Shown: positions 56,050 to 64,000 of the stretch, one piece after another
Layout of the letters: the number at the start of each line of letters is the position of its first letter
Numbering within the stretch: position 1 is the first letter of the stretch
Source: CAUPWF01 sp964367685
GTDB taxonomy: Bacteria; Bacillota; Clostridia; Lachnospirales; Lachnospiraceae
NCBI GenBank assembly: GCA_964367685.1
Contig: CAYIYM010000002.1
Coordinates: forward strand, 62,001 to 126,000
Reading direction: 5' to 3'
DNA: 64,000 bases
Notes under the pieces: generated by a model
The model's input: only the letters and a program-made list of their open reading frames with translations
The model's database searches: none
Told to the model about the DNA's origin: nothing
Made by a program: the position numbers and the translations under genes

Positions 56050-57375
56050 ATGAGCAAACCAATTGTTGCAATAGTAGGAAGGCCAAATGTAGGGAAATCT
56101 ACATTATTTAACGTGTTAGCGGGCGAAATGATTTCTATTGTAAAAGACACACCAGGCGTAACAAGAGATAGAATTTATGCCGAAGTAAACTGGTTAAATA
56201 AAGATTTCACCTTAATTGACACAGGTGGTATTGAACCAGATAGTAAGGATATTATTCTATCACAAATGCGTTCACAGGCACAAATAGCTATCGATACAGC
56301 AGATGTAATTATGTTTGTAGTTGATGTGAGACAAGGACTAGTAGATTCAGACTCGAAAGTAGCAGACATGTTACGTCGTTCGGGAAAACCAGTTGTATTA
56401 GTCGTTAATAAGGTAGATAGCTTCCAGAAGTATATGGCAGATGTGTATGAATTCTACAACCTAGGTATTGGAGAGCCATTCCCAGTATCAGCGGCTTCAA
56501 GACTTGGAATAGGTGATATGTTAGATCAAGTAACAGCACTATTTCCTAACAATAAGAATCATGAAGGTGACGAGGATGAAAGACCAAGAATTGCCATTGT
56601 TGGTAAACCTAACGTAGGAAAATCATCCATCGTCAACAAGTTACTTGGCCAAGATCGAGTGATTGTATCAGATATCGCTGGAACAACAAGAGATGCCATT
56701 GATACAAATATTAAGTACAATGGGAAAGAATATGTGTTTATCGATACTGCTGGACTTAGAAGAAAGAGTAAAATCAAAGAAGAGTTAGAGCGATTTAGTA
56801 TTATTAGAACTGTTACGGCGGTAGAACGTGCTGACGTAGTTCTTATGGTAATTGATGCAGTCGAAGGTGTAACAGAACAAGATGCCAAAATTGCAGGAAT
56901 TGCCCATGAAAGAGGAAAAGGCGTTATTATCGTTGTAAATAAGTGGGATGCCATTGAAAAACACGATAAGACAATGTATGAGTATGAAGCAAAAGTAAGA
57001 CAAGTCTTAGCGTATATGCCATATGCGGAAATTATGTATGTATCTGCATTAACAGGTCAGCGTTTGAATAAGTTATATGAAATGATTGATGTAGTAATTG
57101 AAAATAGTACATTAAGAGTTCAAACAGGAGTATTGAATGAAATTATGTCAGAGGCAGTTGCATTACAGCAACCACCGTCTGATAAAGGAAAACGATTAAA
57201 ACTATATTACATTACACAAGTAGCGGTGAAACCACCAACCTTTGTTGTTTTTGTAAATGATAAAGAGCTAATGCATTTTTCTTATACTAGATATTTGGAG
57301 AATAAGATTCGAAGTGCGTTTGGATTCCGTGGGACTCCACTAAAATTCTTTACGAGAGAGAGAAAGGATAAGTAG
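56050..57375 (+). CDS. der: Ribosome-assembly GTPase Der (EngA)
   Basis: 441 residues with two tandem GTPase domains. The first G1 is GRPNVGKST, with TPGVTRD and NKVD. The second G1 is GKPNVGKSS, with AGTTRD and NKWD. A C-terminal KH-like domain (about 350-440) contains the basic end FFTRERKDK. Acts in 50S subunit maturation. It lies 12 nt after the DUF512 gene. Confidence 0.97.
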   Translation: MSKPIVAIVGRPNVGKSTLFNVLAGEMISIVKDTPGVTRDRIYAEVNWLNKDFTLIDTGGIEPDSKDIILSQMRSQAQIAIDTADVIMFVVDVRQGLVDSDSKVADMLRRSGKPVVLVVNKVDSFQKYMADVYEFYNLGIGEPFPVSAASRLGIGDMLDQVTALFPNNKNHEGDEDERPRIAIVGKPNVGKSSIVNKLLGQDRVIVSDIAGTTRDAIDTNIKYNGKEYVFIDTAGLRRKSKIKEELERFSIIRTVTAVERADVVLMVIDAVEGVTEQDAKIAGIAHERGKGVIIVVNKWDAIEKHDKTMYEYEAKVRQVLAYMPYAEIMYVSALTGQRLNKLYEMIDVVIENSTLRVQTGVLNEIMSEAVALQQPPSDKGKRLKLYYITQVAVKPPTFVVFVNDKELMHFSYTRYLENKIRSAFGFRGTPLKFFTRERKDK

Positions 57376-57379
57376 AGTC

Positions 57380-58024
57380 ATGGAAAGAGTTATTTGTATA
57401 CTAATCGGATATGCTTTTGGATTATTTCAGACAGGATACATCTATGGAAGAGCACACAATATTGATATTCGTCAGCATGGGAGTGGAAATCCAGGTTCAA
57501 CCAATGCTTTGCGAACACTAGGTAAAAAAGCTGGAATAATCACATTACTTGGTGATTCTTGCAAATGTATTTTGGCTGTCGTTGTAGTAAAGTTGATTTT
57601 TAATAATAGTCAACCAGAGATTTTGCCAGTTCTAGGAATATATGCTGGTATGGGAGCAGTATTAGGACATAACTTCCCTTTTTACTTTGGATTTAAAGGC
57701 GGAAAAGGAGTTGCTGCATCCATAGGACTGTTGTTAGCTATTAATCTGTGGATAGGTCTAATAGCGATAGCTGCCTTTTTTGCAGTAGTAGCAGTCACGA
57801 AATACGTATCTGTTGGATCAATTGTATTGCTTGCAGTATTTGCTTTTGGCGTAATTATTTATGGCCAAATGGGAGGATTCGATTTACCTACAGTAGGTCT
57901 ACAATATGAGATGGATTTAATTGCAATCTTTTTATTTGTACTAACGATTATTCGTCACAAAGAAAATATAATTCGATTAATGAACGGGACAGAGTCTAAA
58001 GTAGGAAGTAAGAAAAAGGCTTAG
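57380..58024 (+). CDS. plsY: Glycerol-3-phosphate acyltransferase PlsY
   Basis: 214 residues, five to seven hydrophobic helices. The family motifs are GSGNPGSTNALRTLGKKAG (about 36-54), GHNFPFYFGFKGGKGVA (about 95-111) and a C-terminal IRHKENIIRLMNGTE. Transfers acyl from acyl-phosphate to glycerol-3-phosphate, the first step of phospholipid synthesis. Followed by gpsA, which makes its substrate. Confidence 0.96.
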   Translation: MERVICILIGYAFGLFQTGYIYGRAHNIDIRQHGSGNPGSTNALRTLGKKAGIITLLGDSCKCILAVVVVKLIFNNSQPEILPVLGIYAGMGAVLGHNFPFYFGFKGGKGVAASIGLLLAINLWIGLIAIAAFFAVVAVTKYVSVGSIVLLAVFAFGVIIYGQMGGFDLPTVGLQYEMDLIAIFLFVLTIIRHKENIIRLMNGTESKVGSKKKA

Positions 58025-58033
58025 GAGGTTATT

Positions 58034-59044
58034 ATGGGGAAAGTTGGAGTATTAGGTGCAGGAAGTTGGGGCACAGCGTTAGCGTTGTTACTAGATTCAA
58101 ATGGACATGATGTAACAGTATGGTCAATTGATAAAAATGAGGTGATCATGTTACAAGAAAAACGTGAACATGAATCAAAATTACCAGGTATTAAAATTTC
58201 AGAAAACATGAATTTTACAAACAACATCCAAGAAGCAATTGAAGGAATGGATTTTTGTGTGTTAGCAGTACCATCTCCATTTACAAGAAGTACTGCAAAG
58301 AGAATGAGTCCCTATGTTGCTGACAAACAAATTATTGTAGATGTTGCAAAAGGTATTGAAGAGAATACCTTAATGACATTATCGCAGCAAATTGAAGAAG
58401 AAATACCGCAAGCGATTGTAGCAGTCTTATCAGGCCCAAGCCATGCAGAAGAAGTAGGAAAAGGACTCACAACAACTGTGACAATTGGAGCCAAGAAAAA
58501 AGAAGTAGCAGAGTATTTGAGAGACGCCTTTATGAATCAACGTTTCCGTGTTTACATTAATCCGGATATGCTTGGAATTGAATTAGGTGGGTCTTTAAAG
58601 AATGTGGTTGCGTTGGCAGCAGGAATTGCAGATGGATTAGGTTGTGGAGATAATGCAAAAGCAGCACTTATTACGAGAGGTATTGCTGAAATCACAAGAC
58701 TAGGTGTGAAAATGGGTGGAAAAGCAGAAACGTTCTCAGGCTTGTCAGGAATTGGTGATTTAATTGTAACTTGTTCAAGTGTACATAGCCGTAATAGAAA
58801 ATGCGGTTATTTAATTGGGCAAGGAATGACATTAGAAGAAGCACAAGACGAAGTTAAAATGGTTGTTGAGGGAGTATATTCAGCGAAGGCTGCCCAAAAA
58901 TTAGGTGTGAAGTTCGATGTAAGCATGCCGCTAGTTAATGAAGTGAATTTAGTTCTATTCGAAGGAAAAAGTGCAAAAGAAGCATTAAATGATTTGATGC
59001 AACGAGACGGTGTGAAAGAACATTTAGATTTGAAATGGGATTAA
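58034..59044 (+). CDS. gpsA: Glycerol-3-phosphate dehydrogenase [NAD(P)+]
   Basis: 336 residues. The nucleotide-binding N-terminus is GAGSWGTALA, with LSGPSHAEEV near the middle and the substrate domain GGSLKNVVALAAGIADGLG plus NAKAALITRG (catalytic Lys). Reduces dihydroxyacetone phosphate to glycerol-3-phosphate for PlsY. AGGAGG precedes the ATG. It ends the operon; no clear hairpin terminator follows, only an AT-rich stretch. Confidence 0.96.
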   Translation: MGKVGVLGAGSWGTALALLLDSNGHDVTVWSIDKNEVIMLQEKREHESKLPGIKISENMNFTNNIQEAIEGMDFCVLAVPSPFTRSTAKRMSPYVADKQIIVDVAKGIEENTLMTLSQQIEEEIPQAIVAVLSGPSHAEEVGKGLTTTVTIGAKKKEVAEYLRDAFMNQRFRVYINPDMLGIELGGSLKNVVALAAGIADGLGCGDNAKAALITRGIAEITRLGVKMGGKAETFSGLSGIGDLIVTCSSVHSRNRKCGYLIGQGMTLEEAQDEVKMVVEGVYSAKAAQKLGVKFDVSMPLVNEVNLVLFEGKSAKEALNDLMQRDGVKEHLDLKWD

Positions 59045-59172
59045 AAATGATAAAAATAAAATTAACTAAGTAAAAATATACAAAATTTACTAACTTCTAG
59101 ACTTGAAAAAGCCTATAAATTAGTTTGATAAAAGTCAAAATAAACAAAGTGAAAAAAATATCAATTAAAGAC

Positions 59173-59201
59173 TTGAAAAAAAGTTGGCAAAGAATTATTA
59201 T
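59173..59201 (+). promoter_or_regulatory. Promoter of the glycine reductase operon
   Basis: TTGAAA at 59173-59178, a 17-nt spacer and TATTAT at 59196-59201, about 57 nt before the riboswitch. A second, weaker pair (TTGAAA 59103, TGATAA 59126) shares the local sequence ACTTGAAAAA. Confidence 0.65.
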
Positions 59202-59257
59202 AGGAATAAGCAATGGAGTTATTGTAAAATTAAATAATAATACAGGTGGGTTGATGA

Positions 59258-59368
59258 TTTCTAAGAGAGATTCCGAAATAGTGGAACGCCGAAGATGCAA
59301 GCTTAAATATAATTTGAGTGAAACTTTCAGGCAAAAGGACTAGAAGTATACTACGTTCTGGACATTGA
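59258..59368 (+). ncRNA. Glycine riboswitch (gcvT element), single aptamer
   Basis: The conserved core is visible in order: AAGAGAGA, a small stem TTCC/GGAA, CGCCGAAG at about 59287-59294, GCAA, a variable stem, GAAACTTTCAGGCAAAAGGAC at 59320-59340, then a short AGAA/TTCT stem and CTGGAC. These match the gcvT aptamer consensus. Only one aptamer is seen; the AGAA/TTCT part resembles the short extra stem that accompanies single glycine aptamers. It lies between the promoter and an intrinsic terminator ahead of grdX, so glycine binding probably allows read-through into the glycine-using operon. The stretch 59045-59507 holds the promoter, this element and the terminator. Confidence 0.93.
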
Positions 59369-59386
59369 ATTTATTTCAAAATACAG

Positions 59387-59430
59387 AAAGGGTAATAAAA
59401 ATGCAGAAGTGTATTTTTATTGCCCTTTTT
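59387..59430 (+). terminator. Riboswitch-controlled intrinsic terminator
   Basis: A 16-bp stem, AAAGGGTAATAAAAAT (59387-59402) with ATTTTTATTGCCCTTT (59413-59428), one G-U pair and a 10-nt loop, ends in a T-run. It lies 18 nt after the aptamer and 77 nt before grdX. It is the likely expression platform of the riboswitch. Confidence 0.9.
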
Positions 59431-59507
59431 CTAATAAGACAGAAAGTGTATTTATTACTGATTTGTTTACAATGAAAATACCTTGCAAGAAATGTGGGAG
59501 GAAATCT

Positions 59508-59891
59508 ATGAAGAAAGAGTATATTGTGATATCAAACAATCCATATGTGTATGAACAGCTAAAGGATACTGTTGATATGATCTTTCAAGAAACGAGCTAT
59601 GAGGGAATTTTGAAAGTAGTTAGAAACGAAATTCACAAAGGAGCAGTTTTACTATCACACCCACTTTCTGGGAGTATTAAGCCGAAGGAAACACCTTATA
59701 AATCTGTAATGGTGAAAAAAGGGAAGAAACTGGACCAAGAATCATTACAATTAATCGAAAGTGCATTACAAACATGTGACAAATTCGAAGATAAGTCGAA
59801 TCAGTACAATGAAAAAGTGTTTGAGGATTTTCAATTAATTGACTGGAGATTAATCAGTGGGGCCATGGAATCGGCAAATGCATACGTGTAA
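59508..59891 (+). CDS. grdX: GrdX family protein
   Basis: 127 residues, small and soluble. It begins MKKEYIVISNNPYVYEQL and contains HKGAVLLSHPLSGSIKPKETPYKS, matching GrdX proteins found at the head of glycine reductase operons. Function is not established. The frame stays open upstream to 59409, but that part lies inside the terminator. GGGAGG at 59495-59500 fits ATG 59508, so the short start is used. Confidence 0.85.
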   Translation: MKKEYIVISNNPYVYEQLKDTVDMIFQETSYEGILKVVRNEIHKGAVLLSHPLSGSIKPKETPYKSVMVKKGKKLDQESLQLIESALQTCDKFEDKSNQYNEKVFEDFQLIDWRLISGAMESANAYV

Positions 59892-59933
59892 ATGTAAAAA
59901 TTAATAAAGCGGAAGTAAAAGGAGGAATTACAA

Positions 59934-61214
59934 GTGAGATTAGAAATGGGACATGTTAACATTAAAGACATTCAATTTGCTACAGAATCGAAAATTGTAG
60001 ATGGAGTTCTTTATGTATCAGAAGCAGAAGTAAAAGCAATTGTTCTAGAAGAAGAAAAAATTCAAAGTGTAGAACTTGATATTGCAAAACCAGGTGAGTC
60101 AGTTAGAATTACACCAGTTAAAGACGTAATTGAGCCACGTGTTAAAGTAGAAGGTGGCGGCGGAATCTTCCCAGGCGTTATTTCAAAAGTAGATACTGTA
60201 GGTTCTGGAAAAACATATGCATTAAAAGGAATGGCAGTAGTAACAGCTGGTAAGATTGTTGGATTCCAAGAAGGAATCATTGATATGACTGGACTTGGTG
60301 CAGAATACACACCATTTTCTAAATTACAAAACTTAGTATTAGTATGTGAGCCAGTTGAAGGAATCAAGCCTCATGACTATGAAAAAGCTGTAAGATTAGC
60401 AGGATTTAGAGTTGCTATGTACCTAGGTGAACTAGCAAGAACATTAACTCCAGACGAAACACATGTATATGAGACATGTACAGTGAAAGAAGGATTAGAG
60501 AAATATCCAGAGCTTCCAAGAGTAGCATATGTACAAATGCTTCAAAGCCAAGGTTTATTACACGATACATACGTATATGGCGTAGATGCGAAGAAAACAC
60601 TTTCTACAATTATGAACCCAACAGAAATCATGGATGGGGCAATTGTTTCAGGAAACTGTGTTTCAGCATGTGATAAAAATACAACATATCACCACCTAAA
60701 CAACCCAGTAGTACATGATTTATTTGCAGAGCACGGTAAAACAATTAACTTTGTATGCCAAATCATCACAAATGAGAATGTATACTTAGCTGACAAGCAA
60801 CGTTCATCAGACTGGACAGCAAAAATGTGTAAATTACTTGATCTTGATGGAGTTATCGTAACTCAAGAGGGATTTGGTAACCCAGATACAGACTTAATTA
60901 TGAACTGTAAGAAAATTGAAGCAGAAGGCGTAAAAACTGTTATTGTAACAGATGAGTATGCTGGTCGCGATGGTAAATCACAATCTCTTGCGGATGCAGA
61001 TGCAGCAGCAGATGCAGTAGTAACAGGTGGAAATGCTAACCAATTAATCATTTTACCAAAACTTGATAAAGTAATTGGAACATTAGATTATGTAACTAAG
61101 ATTGCAGGAGCAAGTGATAAGACAGTGCTTGCTGATGGATCACTAGAAGTTGAGCTTCAAGTAATCACAGGTGCAACAAACGAAACAGGATTCAATCGAC
61201 TAAGTGCAAGATAA
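59934..61214 (+). CDS. grdE: Glycine reductase component B, proprotein GrdE
   Basis: 426 residues. GrdE is made as a proprotein that cleaves itself at a Cys, which becomes the pyruvoyl/carbonyl group that binds glycine as a Schiff base. Here SGNCVSACDKNTT places the Cys at residue 242 (codon at 60657), the position I recall for characterised GrdE. The two products would be about 241 and 185 residues. Start is GTG 59934, with GGAGG 8 nt upstream. Works with GrdB as the substrate-specific protein B. The gene has many GCA/ACA codons, as expected for high expression. Confidence 0.95.
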   Translation: MRLEMGHVNIKDIQFATESKIVDGVLYVSEAEVKAIVLEEEKIQSVELDIAKPGESVRITPVKDVIEPRVKVEGGGGIFPGVISKVDTVGSGKTYALKGMAVVTAGKIVGFQEGIIDMTGLGAEYTPFSKLQNLVLVCEPVEGIKPHDYEKAVRLAGFRVAMYLGELARTLTPDETHVYETCTVKEGLEKYPELPRVAYVQMLQSQGLLHDTYVYGVDAKKTLSTIMNPTEIMDGAIVSGNCVSACDKNTTYHHLNNPVVHDLFAEHGKTINFVCQIITNENVYLADKQRSSDWTAKMCKLLDLDGVIVTQEGFGNPDTDLIMNCKKIEAEGVKTVIVTDEYAGRDGKSQSLADADAAADAVVTGGNANQLIILPKLDKVIGTLDYVTKIAGASDKTVLADGSLEVELQVITGATNETGFNRLSAR

Positions 61215-61231
61215 GAAGGAGAGCAGTTATT

Positions 61232-62542
61232 ATGAGTAAAATTAGAGTAGTTCAATACATTAATCAGTTCTTCGCAAACATTGGTGGAGAAGAAATGGCT
61301 GACTTCAAAGCAGAGCTTCGCGTTGGTGAAGTAGTAGGACCAGGAGTAGCTTTTAACATGAATTTCAAAGAAGAAGCAGAAATCATCGCAACAATTGTTT
61401 GTGGAGACTCTTACTTCAATGAGAATTTAGAAGTAGCAAAAGCAGATATTTTAGAAATGGTAAAATCACAAAACCCAGACGTATTTATTGCAGGACCAGC
61501 ATTTAATGCAGGACGTTACGGTGTGGCTTGTGGAACAATTGCAGCAGCAGTTGAAGAAGAACTTGGTATCCCAGCAGTAACAGGAATGTATGTTGAGAAC
61601 CCAGGTGCTGATATGTTCAAAGACAAAGTTTATATGATTTCTACAAAAAACAGTGCTGTAGGTATGCGTGATGCAGTTGGTAAAATGGCTCCTTTAGCAT
61701 TAAAACTTGCTAGAAAAGAAGCAATTGGTGCTTCTGCAGAAGAAGGATATTTACCAAACGGAACTCGTGTGAACTTCTTCGAAAATGAAAGAGGATCAAA
61801 GAGAGCTGTTAAAATGTTATTAAACAAATTGGCTGGAAAACCATTCGTAACTGAATATCCAATGCCAGACTTTGATAGAGTTGATCCAGAAGCTCCAGTA
61901 CTTGATATTACAAAAGCAAGAATTGCAATTGTAACTTCAGGTGGTATTGTACCAAAAGGTAACCCAGATCACATTGAGAGTTCAAATGCAACTCGTTATG
62001 GTGAATACAACATCGCAGGAGTAAATGACTTAACAGAAGCAACATATGAGACAGCTCACGGTGGATATGATCCAGTATACGCAAATGAAGACTCAGATCG
62101 TGTAATTCCAGTTGACGTTCTTCGTGAAATGGAAGCAGAAGGAAAAATCGGAGCATTACATGATTACTTCTACACAACAACAGGAAACGGAACAGCAGTT
62201 GCTTCTTCAAAAGCATTTGCATCTGAATTCGCACAAAAACTAAAGAATGATGGCGTTGACGCTGTAATTCTTACTTCTACTTGAGGCACTTGTACTCGTT
62301 GCGGTGCAACGATGGTTAAAGAAGTAGAAAGAGCTGGAATCCCTGTAGTTCATATTTGTACAGTAACTCCAATCTCAATGACAGTAGGGGCTAACAGAAT
62401 TGTACCTGCTATCGCAATTCCTCATCCACTTGGTAATCCAGCATTATCAATGGAAGAAGAAAAAGTAATTCGCCGTCAAATCGTTGAAAAAGCGTTGACA
62501 GCACTTGAGACACCAGTAGAAGGTCAAACAATTTTTGAATAA
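61232..62542 (+). CDS. grdB: Glycine reductase component B selenoprotein GrdB (TGA at 62282 read as selenocysteine)
   Basis: 436 residues when the in-frame TGA at 62282-62284 is read as selenocysteine (residue 351). The TGA is followed in the same frame by GTCTRCGATMVKEVE and another 75 residues that match the GrdB C-terminus, giving the active site U-x2-C-x2-C. A hairpin typical of a bacterial SECIS lies just downstream. Without recoding the protein would end at 350 residues. GrdB forms the carboxymethylated selenol intermediate from glycine, passed to GrdA. GAAGGAGAG precedes the ATG. Gene callers will split this gene at the TGA. Confidence 0.97.
62296..62312 (+). promoter_or_regulatory. 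SECIS element of grdB
   Basis: A perfect 7-bp stem TCGTTGC / GCAACGA with a GGT loop starts 11 nt after the selenocysteine TGA, inside the coding sequence. Position and GG/U loop fit bacterial SECIS elements recognised by SelB. Confidence 0.8.
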
Positions 62543-62589
62543 TTAATTGTTCTTTAAGTAACTTAAGATAGAAAGATTGAGGATTTATC

Positions 62590-63525
62590 ATGAGTAAAGT
62601 ATATGACGTAATTATCCTTGGCGGAGGTCCTGCGGGACTCTCTGCAGGATTATATGCAGGTAGAAGCCGTCTGTCTACATTGATTATTGAAAAAGGTCAA
62701 GATGGTGGGCAAATCGCAATCACTGATGAGATCGAGAACTACCCAGGTCAAATCGTAGAAGGCGAGTCAGGTCCTTCACTTGTTGCAAGAATGACAGAAC
62801 AAGCTGAAAGATTCGGCGTAGAGCGAGTAAAAGGTGCAGTGAAAGAAGTTGATTTCGAAGGAGAAATCAAAATCGTTACAACTGCAAAAGAATCTTATCA
62901 AGCGAAAAATGTTATTATTGCTACAGGTGCATTCCCAAGACCAATTGGTTGTAAACACGAAGGTGTTTATGTAGGAAAAGGTGTATCTTATTGTGCAACA
63001 TGTGATGCAAACTTCTTTGAAGATTTTGAAGTATATGTTGTTGGTGGCGGTGATTCAGCAGTGGAAGAGGCTTTATATTTAAGCAAATTCGCTCGCAAAG
63101 TAACAATTATACACAGAAGAGATGAGCTTCGTGCAGCTAAATCAATTCAAGAAAAAGCATTTGCAAACGACAAGATTGCATTTATGTGGGATTCAGTAGT
63201 TGAAGAGTTAGGCGGAGATGAAATCTTATCAGAAATGATTGTTAAGAATGTGAAAACTGGAGAAGTTACAAAAGTTGTAGCTGATGAAGAAGATGGAATG
63301 TTTGGAGTATTTGGTTTCATTGGAACAATTCCAAATTCATCGTTATTTGAAGGTAAGATCGAAATGGAAAATGGATATATTCCTACAGATGAAGATATGC
63401 ACACAAATGTACCAGGTGTATATGCAGCAGGAGATATCCGTGTGAAGAGCTTACGCCAAGTAGTAACAGCGGCAGCAGATGGAGCTATTGCAGCAATCCA
63501 AGTAGAGAGAAGCTTAGCACACTAA
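62590..63525 (+). CDS. trxB: Thioredoxin reductase of the glycine reductase operon
   Basis: 311 residues. FAD-binding GGGPAGLSAGLYAGR at the start, redox pair C135-A-T-C138 (SYCATCDANFF), NADPH-binding GGGDSAVEEALYLS and FAD end motif YAAGDIRVKSLRQVVTAAADG. It reduces the TrxA encoded next with NAD(P)H. It sits within the grd operon, as in Eubacterium acidaminophilum-type clusters, so it is dedicated to glycine reduction. Confidence 0.95.
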   Translation: MSKVYDVIILGGGPAGLSAGLYAGRSRLSTLIIEKGQDGGQIAITDEIENYPGQIVEGESGPSLVARMTEQAERFGVERVKGAVKEVDFEGEIKIVTTAKESYQAKNVIIATGAFPRPIGCKHEGVYVGKGVSYCATCDANFFEDFEVYVVGGGDSAVEEALYLSKFARKVTIIHRRDELRAAKSIQEKAFANDKIAFMWDSVVEELGGDEILSEMIVKNVKTGEVTKVVADEEDGMFGVFGFIGTIPNSSLFEGKIEMENGYIPTDEDMHTNVPGVYAAGDIRVKSLRQVVTAAADGAIAAIQVERSLAH

Positions 63526-63565
63526 TTCTAGTAACAATGAAGGATTGTAATAAAGGAGAGACAAG

Positions 63566-63883
63566 ATGATTGAATTAAATAAAGATACATTTGCAGAAGA
63601 AGTTTTAGAAGCAGAAGGTTATGTATTTGTAGATTATTATGGTGATGGTTGTGTACCTTGCCAGGCACTTATGCCAGTAGTACACGAGTTTGCTGAAACA
63701 TACAGAGAGAATATGAAGTTTACAGCACTAAACACAACAAAAGCACGTAGATTAGCAATTGGACAAAAAATTCTTGGTTTACCAGTTTTAGCTATCTACA
63801 AGGGTGGAGAGAAAATCGACGAAGTTGTTAAAGATGATGCTACACCTGAAAACATTGAAGCGATGATTAAGAAGTACCTTTAA
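63566..63883 (+). CDS. trxA: Thioredoxin, glycine-reductase type
   Basis: 105 residues. The active site is C29-V-P-C32 (DGCVPCQALMP) instead of the usual WCGPC, a variant known for thioredoxins of glycine reductase systems. The cis-proline region LGLPVLAIYKGGEK is conserved. It carries electrons from TrxB to the selenoproteins, mainly GrdA. AAAGGAGAG precedes the ATG. Confidence 0.95.
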   Translation: MIELNKDTFAEEVLEAEGYVFVDYYGDGCVPCQALMPVVHEFAETYRENMKFTALNTTKARRLAIGQKILGLPVLAIYKGGEKIDEVVKDDATPENIEAMIKKYL

Positions 63884-63926
63884 TCATAGATAATACTTAC
63901 ATTTAATTAAGGAAAGGAGATTAATT

Positions 63927-64000
63927 ATGGCTATTTTAGAAGGAAAAAAAGCAATAATTATTGGAGACCGTGATGGAATTCCAGGTCCAGCTATTGACGA
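63927..64000 (+). CDS. grdA: Glycine reductase selenoprotein A, N-terminus (cut by window edge)
   Basis: The first 24 codons read MAILEGKKAIIIGDRDGIPG then PAIDE, matching the GrdA N-terminus. Its selenocysteine (about residue 44 in the family) lies outside the window. GrdA accepts the carboxymethyl group from GrdB and yields acetyl phosphate with protein C. AAGGAGA precedes the ATG. Confidence 0.93.
   Translation, partial: MAILEGKKAIIIGDRDGIPGPAID

Noticed and set aside
59125..59343. 72-codon frame upstream of grdX
   Set aside because: It starts at a TTG without a ribosome site and runs through the glycine riboswitch core; the RNA element explains the sequence.
62312..62542. Separate small gene after a truncated GrdB
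   Set aside because: It is the C-terminal part of GrdB, in the same frame after a selenocysteine TGA, with no ribosome site of its own.

Overview
The window reads as a chromosomal segment of a low-GC Gram-positive anaerobe of the class Clostridia, most likely in or near the Lachnospiraceae. This rests on the AT-rich sequence, strong AGGAGG ribosome binding sites, TTGACA/TATAAT promoters, gene orders such as dgt-dnaG-rpoD-trmK-nif3 and DUF512-der-plsY-gpsA, and a selenium-dependent glycine reductase (Stickland) operon. It is a draft assembly with two 100-N gaps. No rRNA, tRNA, CRISPR array, prophage or insertion sequence was found. Family assignments come from reading motifs, not from a database search.

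Layout. 1-10.4 kb is an accessory transport and stress region. It holds the tail of an MFS transporter, a YtrA-type GntR regulator with its ABC exporter, a Fur/Zur-regulated zinc importer (znuACB) followed by a decayed small gene, and a Bce-type antimicrobial-peptide sensing and detoxification module (response regulator, kinase, ATPase, FtsX-like permease). 10.4-31.2 kb mixes an orphan gene, a small membrane protein, an ABC/FtsX exporter preceded by a 13-bp tandem repeat and an assembly gap, sbcDC, an esterase paired with a condensation-like membrane protein, a diguanylate cyclase, an AbgT transporter, and single genes (GNAT, YitT, acyltransferase-3, ABC-F, HPP).

31.3-47.4 kb is mostly housekeeping: a membrane-anchored MutS-like ATPase, comEA-comEC, dgt, dnaG, rpoD, trmK, a nif3-like gene, a TGS/uridine-kinase-like protein, an RluA-type pseudouridine synthase, an L,D-transpeptidase interrupted by the second gap, tgt and yajC. 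47.6-52.1 kb is a branched-chain amino acid cluster (leuB-ilvD-ilvB). 52.3-59.0 kb has a polysaccharide deacetylase, prs, DUF512, der, plsY and gpsA.

59.1-64.0 kb is the best-defined metabolic unit. A promoter, a glycine riboswitch and an intrinsic terminator precede grdX-grdE-grdB-trxB-trxA-grdA. GrdB is read through an in-frame TGA (selenocysteine, codon 351) with a SECIS-like hairpin 11 nt downstream. TrxB and TrxA supply electrons, GrdB/GrdE bind glycine and GrdA (cut by the window edge) carries the second selenocysteine. Glycine sensing therefore probably controls glycine-reducing energy metabolism.

The most unusual observations concern the two N gaps. Each is bracketed by exactly the same 55-nt sequence on both sides. 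Collapsing the duplicate in the L,D-transpeptidase restores a single reading frame. The gaps are therefore probably assembler artefacts at tandem repeats, possibly repeats whose copy number varies in the sample.
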